The notes beneath the pieces were generated by a model, which saw only the letters and a program-made list of their open reading frames with translations, was not told the DNA's origin and did no database searches. Positions 48,103 to 59,100 of a DNA stretch of 64,000 nucleotides are shown here, piece by piece. This stretch comes from Scolanthus callimorphus (lineage: Eukaryota; Cnidaria; Anthozoa; Actiniaria; Edwardsiidae): contig CM066922.1 in the NCBI GenBank assembly GCA_033964015.1, positions 24,104,507 through 24,168,506 on the forward strand, given 5' to 3'. Positions within the stretch are counted from its first letter, which is position 1. The number at the start of each line of letters is the position of its first letter. The position numbers and the translations under genes are program-made.

Positions 48103-49556
48103 ATATAGATTTAGCCACTGGCTAAAAGCGGAGCTCCTGGTTATAAAATTTTCTATGTGAATGAAAGGGATTCCCATGTGTACATGGTTTATATGGTTGC
48201 TTTAGAGTTTTCACGAGATATTAATTTTTCAAGCATAGATGACGTCATCGATGACGTCATATCACGTGACCACTTCATTTCGATCATATGGTGGCCTAGA
48301 CTACACTACCCAAGTTTGGTTCTTTTAGAGTTTTCCCTTCACGAGATATTATTTTTTCAAGCATAGATGACGTCATCGATGTAGTCACATCACGTGACCA
48401 CTTCATTTTGCTCATCTGGTGACCTAGACCACACTACCCAAGTTTGGTTGTTCTAGAGTCTTCTCTTGACGAGATATTCATTTTTCAAGCATAGATGACG
48501 TCATCGGTGACGTCACATCACGTGACCACTTCATTTCGCTCATCTGGTGACCAATACCACACTGCCCAAGTTTGGTTGTTTTAGAGTCTACTCTTCACGA
48601 GATATTCATTTTTCAAGCATAGATGACGTCATCGATGACGTCATAACACGTGACCACTTCATTTCGATCATATGGTGGCCTAGACCACACTACCCAAGTT
48701 TGGTTCTTTTAGAGTTTTCCCTTCACGAGATATTATTTTTTCAAGCATAGATGACGTCATCGATGACGTCACATCACGTGACCACTTCATTTTGCTCATC
48801 TGGTGACCTAGACCACACTACCCAAGTTTGGTTGTTCTAGAGTCTTCTCTTGACGAGATATTCATTTTTCAAGCATAGATGACGTCATCGATGACGTCAC
48901 ATCACGTGACCACTTCATTTCGCTCATCTGGTGACCTAGACCACACTACCCAAGTTTGGTTGTTTTAGAGTCTTCTCTTCACGAGATATTCATTTTTCAA
49001 GCATAGATGACGTCATCGATGACGTCACATCACGTGACCACTTCATTTCGCTCATCTTGTGACCAAGACCACACTACCCAAGTTTGGTTGTTTTAGAGTC
49101 TTCTCTTCACGAGATATTCATTTTTCAAGCATAGATGACGTCATCTATGACGTCACATCACGTGACCGTGCTACAGCACCCCCCTTGTGGCATAGACAAA
49201 ATATCCCAAGTATGGCTGTCTTAGCATGTTCCCTTGAGGAGATATAATTTTTTCTTTGCATACCACAGGGTTCCCATGTGTACACGGACGGCGGACGGAC
49301 GGACGGGGGACACTATAGGTTTAATACCAGAAAAATAAAGAAAAAATCATATCTCCCGAAGGGAAGCTTCTCTAGAAGCCAAACTTGGACAAACTTTCAA
49401 AGACCATCAGAGGAACTCTACACCAAAGTCACGTTCCCTCACGCCATCAATGACGTCATCAAAATGATCCAAAATGCCCGTGACGTTCAAAAATCAACTC
49501 GATGGTATACGTTTTTCCCTTAGGTATGGTGCTCCGCTAGCGCGGGCCTTCGGCCT
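48103..49556 (+). mobile_element. CRE/E-box satellite element with array 4 (8 units of exactly 128 bp)
   Basis: The left end is TATATAGATTTAGCC, then the palindrome TTAGCCACTGGCTAA and GCGGAGCTCC. CACGTG occurs at 48263, 48391, 48519, 48647, 48775, 48903, 49031 and 49159, always 128 apart. Each unit has CAAGCATAGATGACGTCATC, a second TGACGTCA, then ATCACGTGACC. The units form a three-unit cycle (GATCATATGG / TTTTGCTCATC / TTTCGCTCATC). The right flank has GTACACGGACGG, a GACGGACGGACG run and GGTGCTCCGCTAGCGCGGGCC near 49531. No coding gene seen. Confidence 0.88.
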
Positions 49557-50100
49557 TAGTTTTGAACCGCTACTCAGGCAAGACTTAGGGCGCGTTTTTT
49601 TTATCCAAACGCGCCAATTTTACATTCTGTACATTCTCATTCCAGAACGGTGAATAAAAAAACGCGCTCTTAGTCTCCTTTCTGTTCGGCGAATACATCT
49701 ACAAAACGGATGAATTTCGAGCATTGCGCGTTCCTGGACACGTTTCAAGAGGCTGTTACTGCACAGAAGATATGCGTGTTCCAACACAGACGTGACCAAG
49801 ACATTGTAAATTTCAACGTGCGAGCTTTGGCTATATTGGTAGAGAGAACAAGCTTTCCAAGCTGTGCACGTCCTTCCAGAACGGATCACGTACAGTAGGC
49901 TACTGATATCATCTTCGCGCGCATCATTCTCAACGTCTTTACCATCAGAATCTTCTCTTTCCTGGTTTCCTTTGTATCACTGTCACTCTCTTCATAGCCT
50001 GCATCACTGTCTGCATCGTTCTCACTCTCCTCACTCTATTCTTTGCTTGTAACGTAGAACTTACGCTGACCTAAGGTGTCAGTTGTTAGCTAGTTCTTTC
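49557..50100. other. Unassigned, right arm of the interrupted element
   Basis: No gene recognised; frames on both strands near 49620-50052 lack domains and include low-complexity TC-rich sequence. Confidence 0.4.
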
Positions 50101-50358
50101 GAAAATAGTGACTGACAGCCAGGCTTTTTTGTGGGGGCAACCTTTTAAAATGGTAACCTTTGCGCGCATTTTCAAAAACTGTATTAGATGTGCTTGTTAT
50201 GCGCGCAAAGCGCGACGAAATTTTTTAATTGAAAAATTGTGACCCTCCCCAAATCCGCTCTAAAAATATTGTGGCCCTCCCTTCAATGAGCCTTAAAAAC
50301 TCGTGGCCCTCCCCCCCAAAAAACATGCCCCCCCTGTAAATAATGACAGCTCCCTAAT

Positions 50359-52510
50359 GTTTACAATCATCAGACACATAAATGCAACTATCAACGGGGT
50401 TCGTGAAAATGCCTATGGACACCTCTTATTATATCTAGTGGCATCTAACTTGGTCACATATTTATGTAACAAGTCATTGTTTTTAAAAAAAACTTCAGTC
50501 GTTTAATGTCAGCCTAGCATCATAACAATTAGAGACAGCATCCATTTCCATCGTCTGATTTAGGGAATGTAGTGCTATATTTACTGTATATTTTCTCTTC
50601 AATTCGGTAGATCAAGTATAAAAACTGTGTTTTCAGATGGTTATTTTTAAGAATTCTACACTCAATTCTACTTCTAATATCGAGTGAAAACATACCCTGC
50701 GAGAGCTCTCTTTGTGTCAATCTTTTAACGTTGGCGAAGCTGTTCACGTGTCACATATTCTCGCAACAACCAGACAGCGAAGACTAACAACAATACGAGC
50801 TAGATACCAGGGAAAATATAAGCAATACAAAAGGTGTGGCTGATTAGGACGTTTCGACGTAATCTGATGACAATCTACCGTTATATGGTAGTACGATCCT
50901 TATCAAGTCAAATCGTGGGTAGATGAGTGCCATATCATCTATTCACTCGTACACTATTCTTGGGTTTCATATGACGTCACATCCGCTTTTTAGAGCCTCA
51001 TTAAAAATTCAGCTGGAGGTCAAACGTCCGTCCCTGCAGTGCTTTTCGAGATGGAAAACTGTGAAAAATGTTATCTCCTCGCATTGTTTCTGATTCTACA
51101 AGTTTGGTAAACAGATAAACAGATGTCTTTAGATTGCCCAAAACAGACAGCAAGCAATACGAACTCTGAAAACAATCGAAATGGTCCAAACGACTCCAGA
51201 AAAGCGCCGTGGCCTCCAGAACTTGTTGTCGCCAAGTGAAAGTGATTCATGAAGATATGTATTTGAAATTAAGTTTAAATGAGTTTGGTACCTGAGGATG
51301 GATTAGGGAATCATAAAGGATTTACACAGAACCACCAGGACTATGGATGAATTGGTTTCTCATTTGATACAAGGATAAATCACATGAAGTTCGCTTCAAA
51401 CAATCCGAGCAGGTAGGAAAAATGAAAGTTTGTCAGACATTTACAAGGAGTCTTCAAACCAAACAAAATCTCCGGGATTTACTCAGGGATTTACTTAATT
51501 ATTCTAGGTCGACATGGACTTTTCGATTCTTTTTCCCAGTCGTGTGTATACAATTTGTTTTTCATTGACTAAAATTTGGTCAAGTTTTTGTTTCATTTCA
51601 AAGTGAGTTTTGTCGCTGCGTTGAGCTGGCTGAAACACTACTTAGAAAGAGTCAAAATGTAGGCGCTTTGTTAAAACATACTTTAGAAACTGAATGAATG
51701 AATGAATGGTTTATTTAAAAACTACATTGCAGCCTAAGGGCTGAATTAAGCAATTTTTTTTACAATATATTAAAAATAATTACTACAGAAATTTGTCACT
51801 ACCTACATATAGCTTATTGAGAATTGAATCTTGTTTATGTGGAAAATTGTTTTGCAGTATGGGGAAAACTGTATGCAACAGAGCCGGGTCGATTTTCTGA
51901 GTTCAATTTGACAATACTTAACTTACTATACCGTCTTCCAAAACTTCTGTTTCCCAAGTCTTTCTTCCAGAAACAAAGAACAGATGGAGCATATAAATGT
52001 TTCTCAACCCTAATTACATATCTATTTTACATTGCAATTTTTTTTTAGCCAAATGAGTTAAAACATCAAGCATTTGAAGAAATAAAAGCCGCCTAAAATA
52101 TCAGCCAGTTTGTAAAGTTTTACTCATTTACCACAGTTTAACTGTCTAAAAAAGCAAACTCCGACTTTCCAATCGCTACAAATTTGTATTTACACTAGGA
52201 TTTAGTTTAAATACGAATCAGGTTCATTGATATTTGTGGTTTTCTAGAAAATGTAGCTACTAAATTTGAAGTTTTGCTCGTGAACTTCAGAAAACTTCTT
52301 CATCTTGACCTCCAGCTGATTCAGACCGGAAGCAAAATTACGCGCAAAAGTCACGTGATTGAAACCCAAGAATTAAAGTATTGTTATGGACAGACATTCG
52401 ATCTCCTTCAAAACTGTGTCACTGAGATCTTTGATGCACCTGCCTTGCAACACCATTGAAGCCAACTTCCTGTACCGTTGTCCAAACTGCTTGGTAAGCT
52501 CCTCCCCTGT
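50359..52510. other. Region downstream of the receptor gene; LINE tail inside
   Basis: At 51693-51800 a minus-strand retroposon end is visible: plus-strand GAATGAATGAATGAATGG followed by TTTATTTAAAAAC reads as AATAAA plus a CATT tail on the minus strand. No RT frame remains. The rest has no recognised gene and probably includes the receptor 3' UTR just below 52511. Confidence 0.5.
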
Positions 52511-53129
52511 TTATTCAAGTGTCCTCTCGCTCTCAAATGACATTGAATACCTCGGGGCCTGCATGAAAATTACAATGGTCGACATCACCAAGACAACAAG
52601 GAACAGCCACCAGAAGAAGCGATCAATGATTTCCGCCGCGACTTTCCACTCCTCCCGTCGAAGGTCCTCTTCTTCCTTTGTCCTCGCCATCTTGACAATC
52701 CTCCTTACATTGTTAGCAATGTTCTCCTGTCTGCAGAGCATCATAGACGTGAACGGACTGTCAGCATCACTTCCGTCGCTCTTTCGTCTGTTCCCATTTT
52801 CATTTTCGTATTCGTGCTCAATTTGGACGTCGAAACTTGATCCTTGCGATGGGTACGCAAGTCTTTGGAGATTCGGGTGGAGTGAGCTGAGGTCCAATTC
52901 TGGATACAAGGGGTACTCCCCTTGGAAGAAGGACACTTTTCGTGTCCTTGTAGGGACTTGAAGACCTACAGTTGGCACAGATACCCTCCTTACAGAACTA
53001 CGCCTTTCCTGGGCTTTGGTGTCTTCGCCTAGAAGTTCAGCTTTACTCATTCGCCTCATTCCGAACGTTTTTGCTTTTTCTCGTAGGATTTCCTGCCGAG
53101 CTTCCTGTTTCTCAGCATCTAATTCTGAC
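52511..53129 (-). CDS. Receptor last exon: cytoplasmic loop and TM4
   Basis: 619 bp to the stop at 52511-52513, acceptor TTTTGCTTTAG. Encodes a charged loop starting [20 protein letters not shown], which may be helical. RRSSVRRVS holds two overlapping kinase A-type sites (RRxS). The MA helix region [20 protein letters not shown] and TM4 [20 protein letters not shown] follow, then a 15-residue tail. An AATAAA overlaps the stop codon (GAATAAAC), probably by chance. Confidence 0.93.
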
Positions 53130-56100
53130 CTAAAGCAAAAATAAGAAATTCTTTATGATGGTACGAGTTGGTGCCGTGCCAGAATATTTTGTTTTCATCT
53201 TGGCTTCCATCAGATACTTATCTGGTCAGTGAAATGTAACAGACACTCACCTAATGGTTTTGATAGCTGAGGGCACCTTGACACGGGTGAACTTTGCGAT
53301 CCACTTCAAGATCAGAATCCTCACCCACATAGGCATCTCGTTGGTGACTGGGTTTGTGAAGTAGCATTTGAGAACAATACACGTTGCCACTAGCGCTAGA
53401 CCCACCTGCAAAGATGGTACGCTTAGTTTGTTGGAATATTTTGGGAACGTTCTGGAAATATAATTGAAGACAACTAAGCCTGGTTTCTCTCCCTACCTGA
53501 AGAATGGAGCTGTTTAAGTCCCCAAAAAGCCACTCTTATAGCTTAGCTAGGAGCAGACCGAGCTATGTTTAAAAGCAGTTTCCTATTGTCTAGGTTAATA
53601 GTATGATTATGATAAAGAAAAGAATATTCGCTTAAATAACCGATCTTAGCAATGTAAATAGCATCTCGGTTGCAACAGAAGAAAACATCCGCCATTATGA
53701 GAATTATAGTACATAAGCTATAGGGCAATTATAGGGTTGTGAACCCCCTACCCCTTAAATACAAACCTCAAATGTAGTAAGCGTGTAGTAAATGCTGATC
53801 AGTGGGACGACTTCGGATGTTGGAGGGAGCACTTCAGCTACCAATAACATGAACACGGTCATAGCAAGTAAATTTGTGATCACCAGGGTTATACGCTCTC
53901 CGGACTCGGGCGGCAACAAGAACGACAATAACGTCAAACCTGAACATTATAAAACAACAGTAAAGCAATGGAGGTTAAACATGCAACTGGAATAGCAATG
54001 AAACTTAAAAGCCCTGGGATACACCAACATGAAAAAGTTGTTTGACTGAGAAAATGAAACTCATTCCTAAGAGCATACTGAAATTATTTTAATAAAATAT
54101 TATTAAAATATGGGCGTGGCCCTCTTAACTCTATAAAAACCGGAGGTGTAACATGCTGAAAACAAGTGAACAACACCCAGGAAACCTCTGTACGTGAAGA
54201 CTTCAAAAGAGATTTCGAGCGTCGAACTTAAGGTTACGGGAACCTTCGCGGCACGTCCTCGGAGAAACTATCACATACACGTCCTTCGTTTAATCAATAC
54301 ATTTAAGTAATCATCCATGCAAGAACTAGGCAAACCTCCATTGTTCTACGGCATTGAAGGTTCCCCACGTAGGATATGTCCTATTTTTTTACCACAGTAA
54401 GTTATCATGACTAGTAACATAATAAGAGTGAAAAATTGATAGATTTCGACTTGCTTTGAGAACATATGGCAACGAAAAGTCTCTAGACCAATCAGATTAA
54501 AGAAGAACAAAGGAGTGAGAATCAGCATTTTACGCTAGGTTCCCCACATACAAAGTCTTTACAAATTGCATATCCTGTTTGTGAGTTCCAGAAGTGCTTA
54601 TGTCTCCCTAAAAATCCTCAGACAAGTCTTTCTATCATAGCGGAGCTCCAGCGCGGGCCGAAGGCCCGCGCAAGCGGAGCACCATACCTAAGGGAAAAAC
54701 GTATACCATCGAGTTGATTTTTGAACGTCACGGGCATTTTGGATCATTTTGATGACGTCATTGATGGCGTGAGGGAACGTGACTTTGGTGTAGAGTTCCT
54801 CTGATGGTCTTTGAAAGTTTGTCCAAGTTTGGCTTCTAGAGAAGCTTCCCTTCGGGAGATATGATTTTTTCTTTATTTTTCTGGTATTAAACCTATAGTG
54901 TCCGCCGTCCGTCCGTCCGCCGTCGTCCGTGTACACATGGGAACCCTGTGGTATGCAAAGAAAAAATTATATCTCCTCAAGGGAACATGCTAAGACAGCC
55001 ATACTTGGGATATTTTGTCTATGCCACAAGATGGGTGCTGTAGCACGGTCACGTGATGTGACGTCATCGATGACGTCATCTATGCTTAAAAAATGATTTA
55101 TCTCGTGAAGAGAAGACTCTAAAACAACCAAACTTGGGTAGTGTGGTCTAGGTCACCAGATGAGCGAAATGAAGTGGTCACGTGATGTGACGTCATAGAT
55201 GACGTCATCTATGCTTGAAAAATGAATATCTCGTGAAGAGAAGACTCTGAAACAACCAAACTTGGGTAGTGTGGTCTTGGTCACCAGATGAGGGAAATGA
55301 AGTGGTCACGTGATGTGACGTCATCGATGACGTCATCTATGCTTGAAAAATGAATATCTCGTCAAGAGAAGACTCTAGAACAACCAAACTTGGGTAGTGT
55401 GGTCTAGGTCACCAGATGAGCAAAATGAAGTGGTCACGTGATGTGACGTCATCGATGACGTCATCTATGCTTGAAAAAATAATATCTCGTGAAGGGAAAA
55501 CTCTAAAAGAACCAAACTTGGGTAGTGTGGTCTAGGCCACCATATGATCGAAATGAAGTGGTCACGTGATATGACGTCATCGATGACGTCATCTATGCTT
55601 GAAAAATGAATATCTCGTCAAGAGAAGACTCTAGAACAACCAAACTTGGGAAGTGTGGTCTAGGTCACCAGATGAGCAAAATGAAGTGGTCACGTGATGT
55701 GACGTCATCGATGACGTCATCTATGCTTGAAAAAATAATATCTCGTGAGGGGAAAACTCTAAAAGAACCAAACTTGGGTAGTGTAGTCTAGGCCACCATA
55801 TGATCGAAATGAAGTGGTCACGTGATATGACGTCATCGATGACGTCATCTATGCTTGAAAAATTAATATCTTGTGAAGAGAAGACTCGAAAACAACTGAA
55901 AATCGACTGTACGCGACTTCAGAACTGTGCTACGCCAATGGAAATTTGTTTACAAAAAGCCAGGGAGTACAAGACAATGTCTGAGCCGTATCTGAAGAAA
56001 TCAGAAGAGTGTCTTCCTATCATCTAGAAGTCCAACCAAGATTTTAGCTCCGAGTAGAATGCAATATGGCTGTGCATTTCCTTGCGAAGTCATTCTTCAT

Positions 56101-59100
56101 CTGGTCTCTCCATTTCTTTCACAAAGCCGAGGCGTTTTAATAACTGGGCAGTGACTTTTTGAAGAGTGAAATTAACTGGGAGAAGCCCTCATTTCCACTA
56201 CGGCAGAAGCTATGAAGGGACGGTTTTATTTGTAGAAATAATTAGCAACACAAAGTCGCGTCTTTAATGGCCGTCGAGCAATTCGTGGTTCAAAATTCCT
56301 GGATAAAGCAGTGTTTAGTGGGAGATGGCAGGACATTCACAGTTCCGAGGTGTTTCTATACACGGGAGAAAAAACTACTCGGGATGAAGGTAGGAACTAA
56401 AAGTTCAAGCATTTAACTTTTGAATCCTAACTAGAAGGGCGGCTAGAACAAAGCCGGCGGCGTGACATTGAAACGCGAACTTGTTTTAGCTTCAAAATAA
56501 AATATGCATTTGAGTTAATATGCGACCCCGAAAATCTCCAGAATTCCTTTAACTTTCTAATAAGGCTAACTATTGCTTGAGCCGTGTGTGTTGAGAAAAA
56601 CATTAGGTTTCTGCACGCTCAGTGGCATTTCTTGAAATCAAAACAAGAACCACGAGGTAGCTAAAGAAAAGTGAGTTAAACAAACGCCTGTCAAGACTAA
56701 CATAAGACTTATTATCATTATTCTGATTCACAGATAAATAAGAAAGCCGAAAAACGTACTGTATTGTATCGAGCGGCACACAAGAAAACCACTGCTCGCT
56801 GCTGATCCCTGCTGCTGTACATTTGGCTGGCAATCAAAACTACTTTACTTGAGAAGATGGTGATGGAGCCGTGTTCTCTTTGCTGCCTTGGATCTTCGGC
56901 AACAGGACAATGACTTATGGTACTGAAGTTGTTTACTTTAGCCTAGTTTCCATATAGTCTTATCTGTCGTATCTGTCTCATCAGTCGACCATGAAACAAT
57001 TGAAAATTGGAATTCTCTATTTCATATCCTCTTATTTCATAGTGTACTACTCTGTTGCTGTTGTTGTTATTGTTTTTTTATTTATTTATTTTCTTTATTG
57101 TTAGTTAATTATTCTCCTTTGTTTGTCTCTACCTTAACTATAACTCCTATGAATTGTAAATGACTATTATCTGCTTGACCACTGTTACCTAACTTGATTA
57201 ACTCTGCTATTTTTAGGTAACTGTGATGCTCTAATTAAGTTAATACTTTAATTCATAACTTTTCTTGAACTGTATCCTGTTACTACAGAGGGCATTAAAG
57301 TATTGTTGTTGTTGTTGTTTCACGGTTGACTGATGAGACGTCAGATACGACAGATAAGACTTTATGGAAACTAGGCTTAAGGGTTTCTTGTGCACAGCAG
57401 AAGTTATTGAATTGGCACTGTCTACTATTTAGAGTGAATACATAAAACCTTATGATAATATGATCACAGTCTCGCATGGTGCAAATGATAAAGGGAGGGT
57501 CATTATTTTTTACGCAAATGTTGTCACAGGGCCATAGTGATTATAGCGTCAGGGAGGCCTGTGCCCCCACAGTTTTTCCCCAGTAAATTCCCCCACACAT
57601 GGGTTAATTCTACATGCTGGGCTCTAAATTTCCACCGCGCATCGTGCGCAAGAGATTTTAAACTTTCCCTAAAAGCTGACTTAAGTTGTTTATATGTTGT
57701 CCCCCCCCCCCACTTGTTTTTTTTAGTGTTTGGAGACTAATGCTATGGCTGAACTACACTGAACTTGGCAAGATTTTAGCAACATAATGTACAGATGTAT
57801 GTTAAACATAAATACACACATAAGAGAAATTATAAAATTCTGACTCCACCAATATTTCAACTGTACAAGATACTCTAATAGTATCACTCTACCCTACTTT
57901 TATCTATCCAAAATATATTGGTCAGAATTTTTAAATTCTCTTGTGTGTAGTTATTATTAATTGAGAATTAATAGTCTGTTGAAGTTTAGGATATTTGTGA
58001 GTATTTTATGTAAAACATACGTACAGATGAAGTAACTTTCGGATTCTTTTTCCCTAAACAAAAGACATAATCGAATCTGCTATTATTACATGAAAATGGA
58101 TTTTAGAAAGTAATAAAAATGTCTTTTTAGCAATATCTAGATCCAGTGAATGATGGGGGAGGGTCACCATTAATTATGTCACCACATTTGGGAGGGCCAA
58201 CATTTTTCCTGCATCTTGTCAGGGGAGGGTTTCCAAAAAAAACATGTACATGTAGACCAAAACAGAAATGCACCAGCCCTTTCCCCCTCTAGTTTATGAC
58301 CAGTCCCTTAGTTGTAATTGCACAGTGCACACATAGGTTGGTTTAGACATAGCTTTTCATACCCTTGTCCCAGGGTGAAGTTTTCCGTGTTTTCGAACCA
58401 AGTTTGAAGTTGTATTTGGGTTATATTTTCAATGGTAGTTTGTTTATACTTGCTGCAGGTTGACCTCATAGGATGCTCTGTTTCTTGCTGAAACTTCACC
58501 CTGGGGACATTGACTAGGATTCTCAGTTCTATCAATCAAAGGCGGACCTTCAGGGCCTCCTATCATTGGATGATGAATTAAGCCCCTTCTCATTGGCAGC
58601 AGGATTAGTTCAGGAACAAGATCGTGCCAATCATCTCCCCTTGAATAATACAATGTGATCATTCGGGAACTAAACCTGCTGCCAATGAGAAGGCGCCAAA
58701 CGCGGCATCCAATGATAGGAGGTCCCCGAAGCCCCGCCTTTGGGACTGACGTTTTTGATTGATAGAACTGAGAATCCTAGTGAGTGTCCCCAGGTGAAGT
58801 TTCAGCAAGAAACAGAGCAAGACTAGAATCACTGAGGCAAAACGAACTACCATTGAATTCACCCAAATACGACTTCAACTTGGTTCGAAAACACGGAAAC
58901 TTCACCCTGGGACCAAAAATGGTATAACTTTCATTGATTTGGTGTGTGATACAAAATCATGTAGCACCCCTATAAGTGATACCCATGGGAATTGATTTTG
59001 TTTTGATTAATTGCTCTAGATTTCCATGAACTGATGGAAGATACCTCATATGAATCTCCATCTTCATAATCCATAATCTCATTGTAATGTGTAATGCATG

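Larger units (their letters stand above)
47617..50358. mobile_element. Host element with ~28-bp ends, interrupted by a nested satellite element
   Basis: AGGGAACTGTCATTATTTAC at ~47617 is mirrored by GTAAATAATGACAGCTCCCT ending near 50358. Both arms contain further copies of a (T/G)GACCCTCCC / GAGGGCCAC motif next to T runs. The CRE/E-box element (48103-49556) and a hairpin MITE (47822-47957) lie inside it. A related, more diverged element seems to span 57490-58315. Confidence 0.6.

Noticed and set aside
51824..52048. 74-residue + frame beside the receptor gene
   Set aside because: It lies in or next to a minus-strand LINE 3' end, has no domain and ends in low-complexity sequence.
49278..54936. 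77-82 residue protein shared by 49278-49523 and the complement of 54688-54936
   Set aside because: Its conservation follows from the two copies of the same mobile element. The composition (TDGGRTDGG, then KIKKKS) reflects the GGAC repeat, and there is no known domain.
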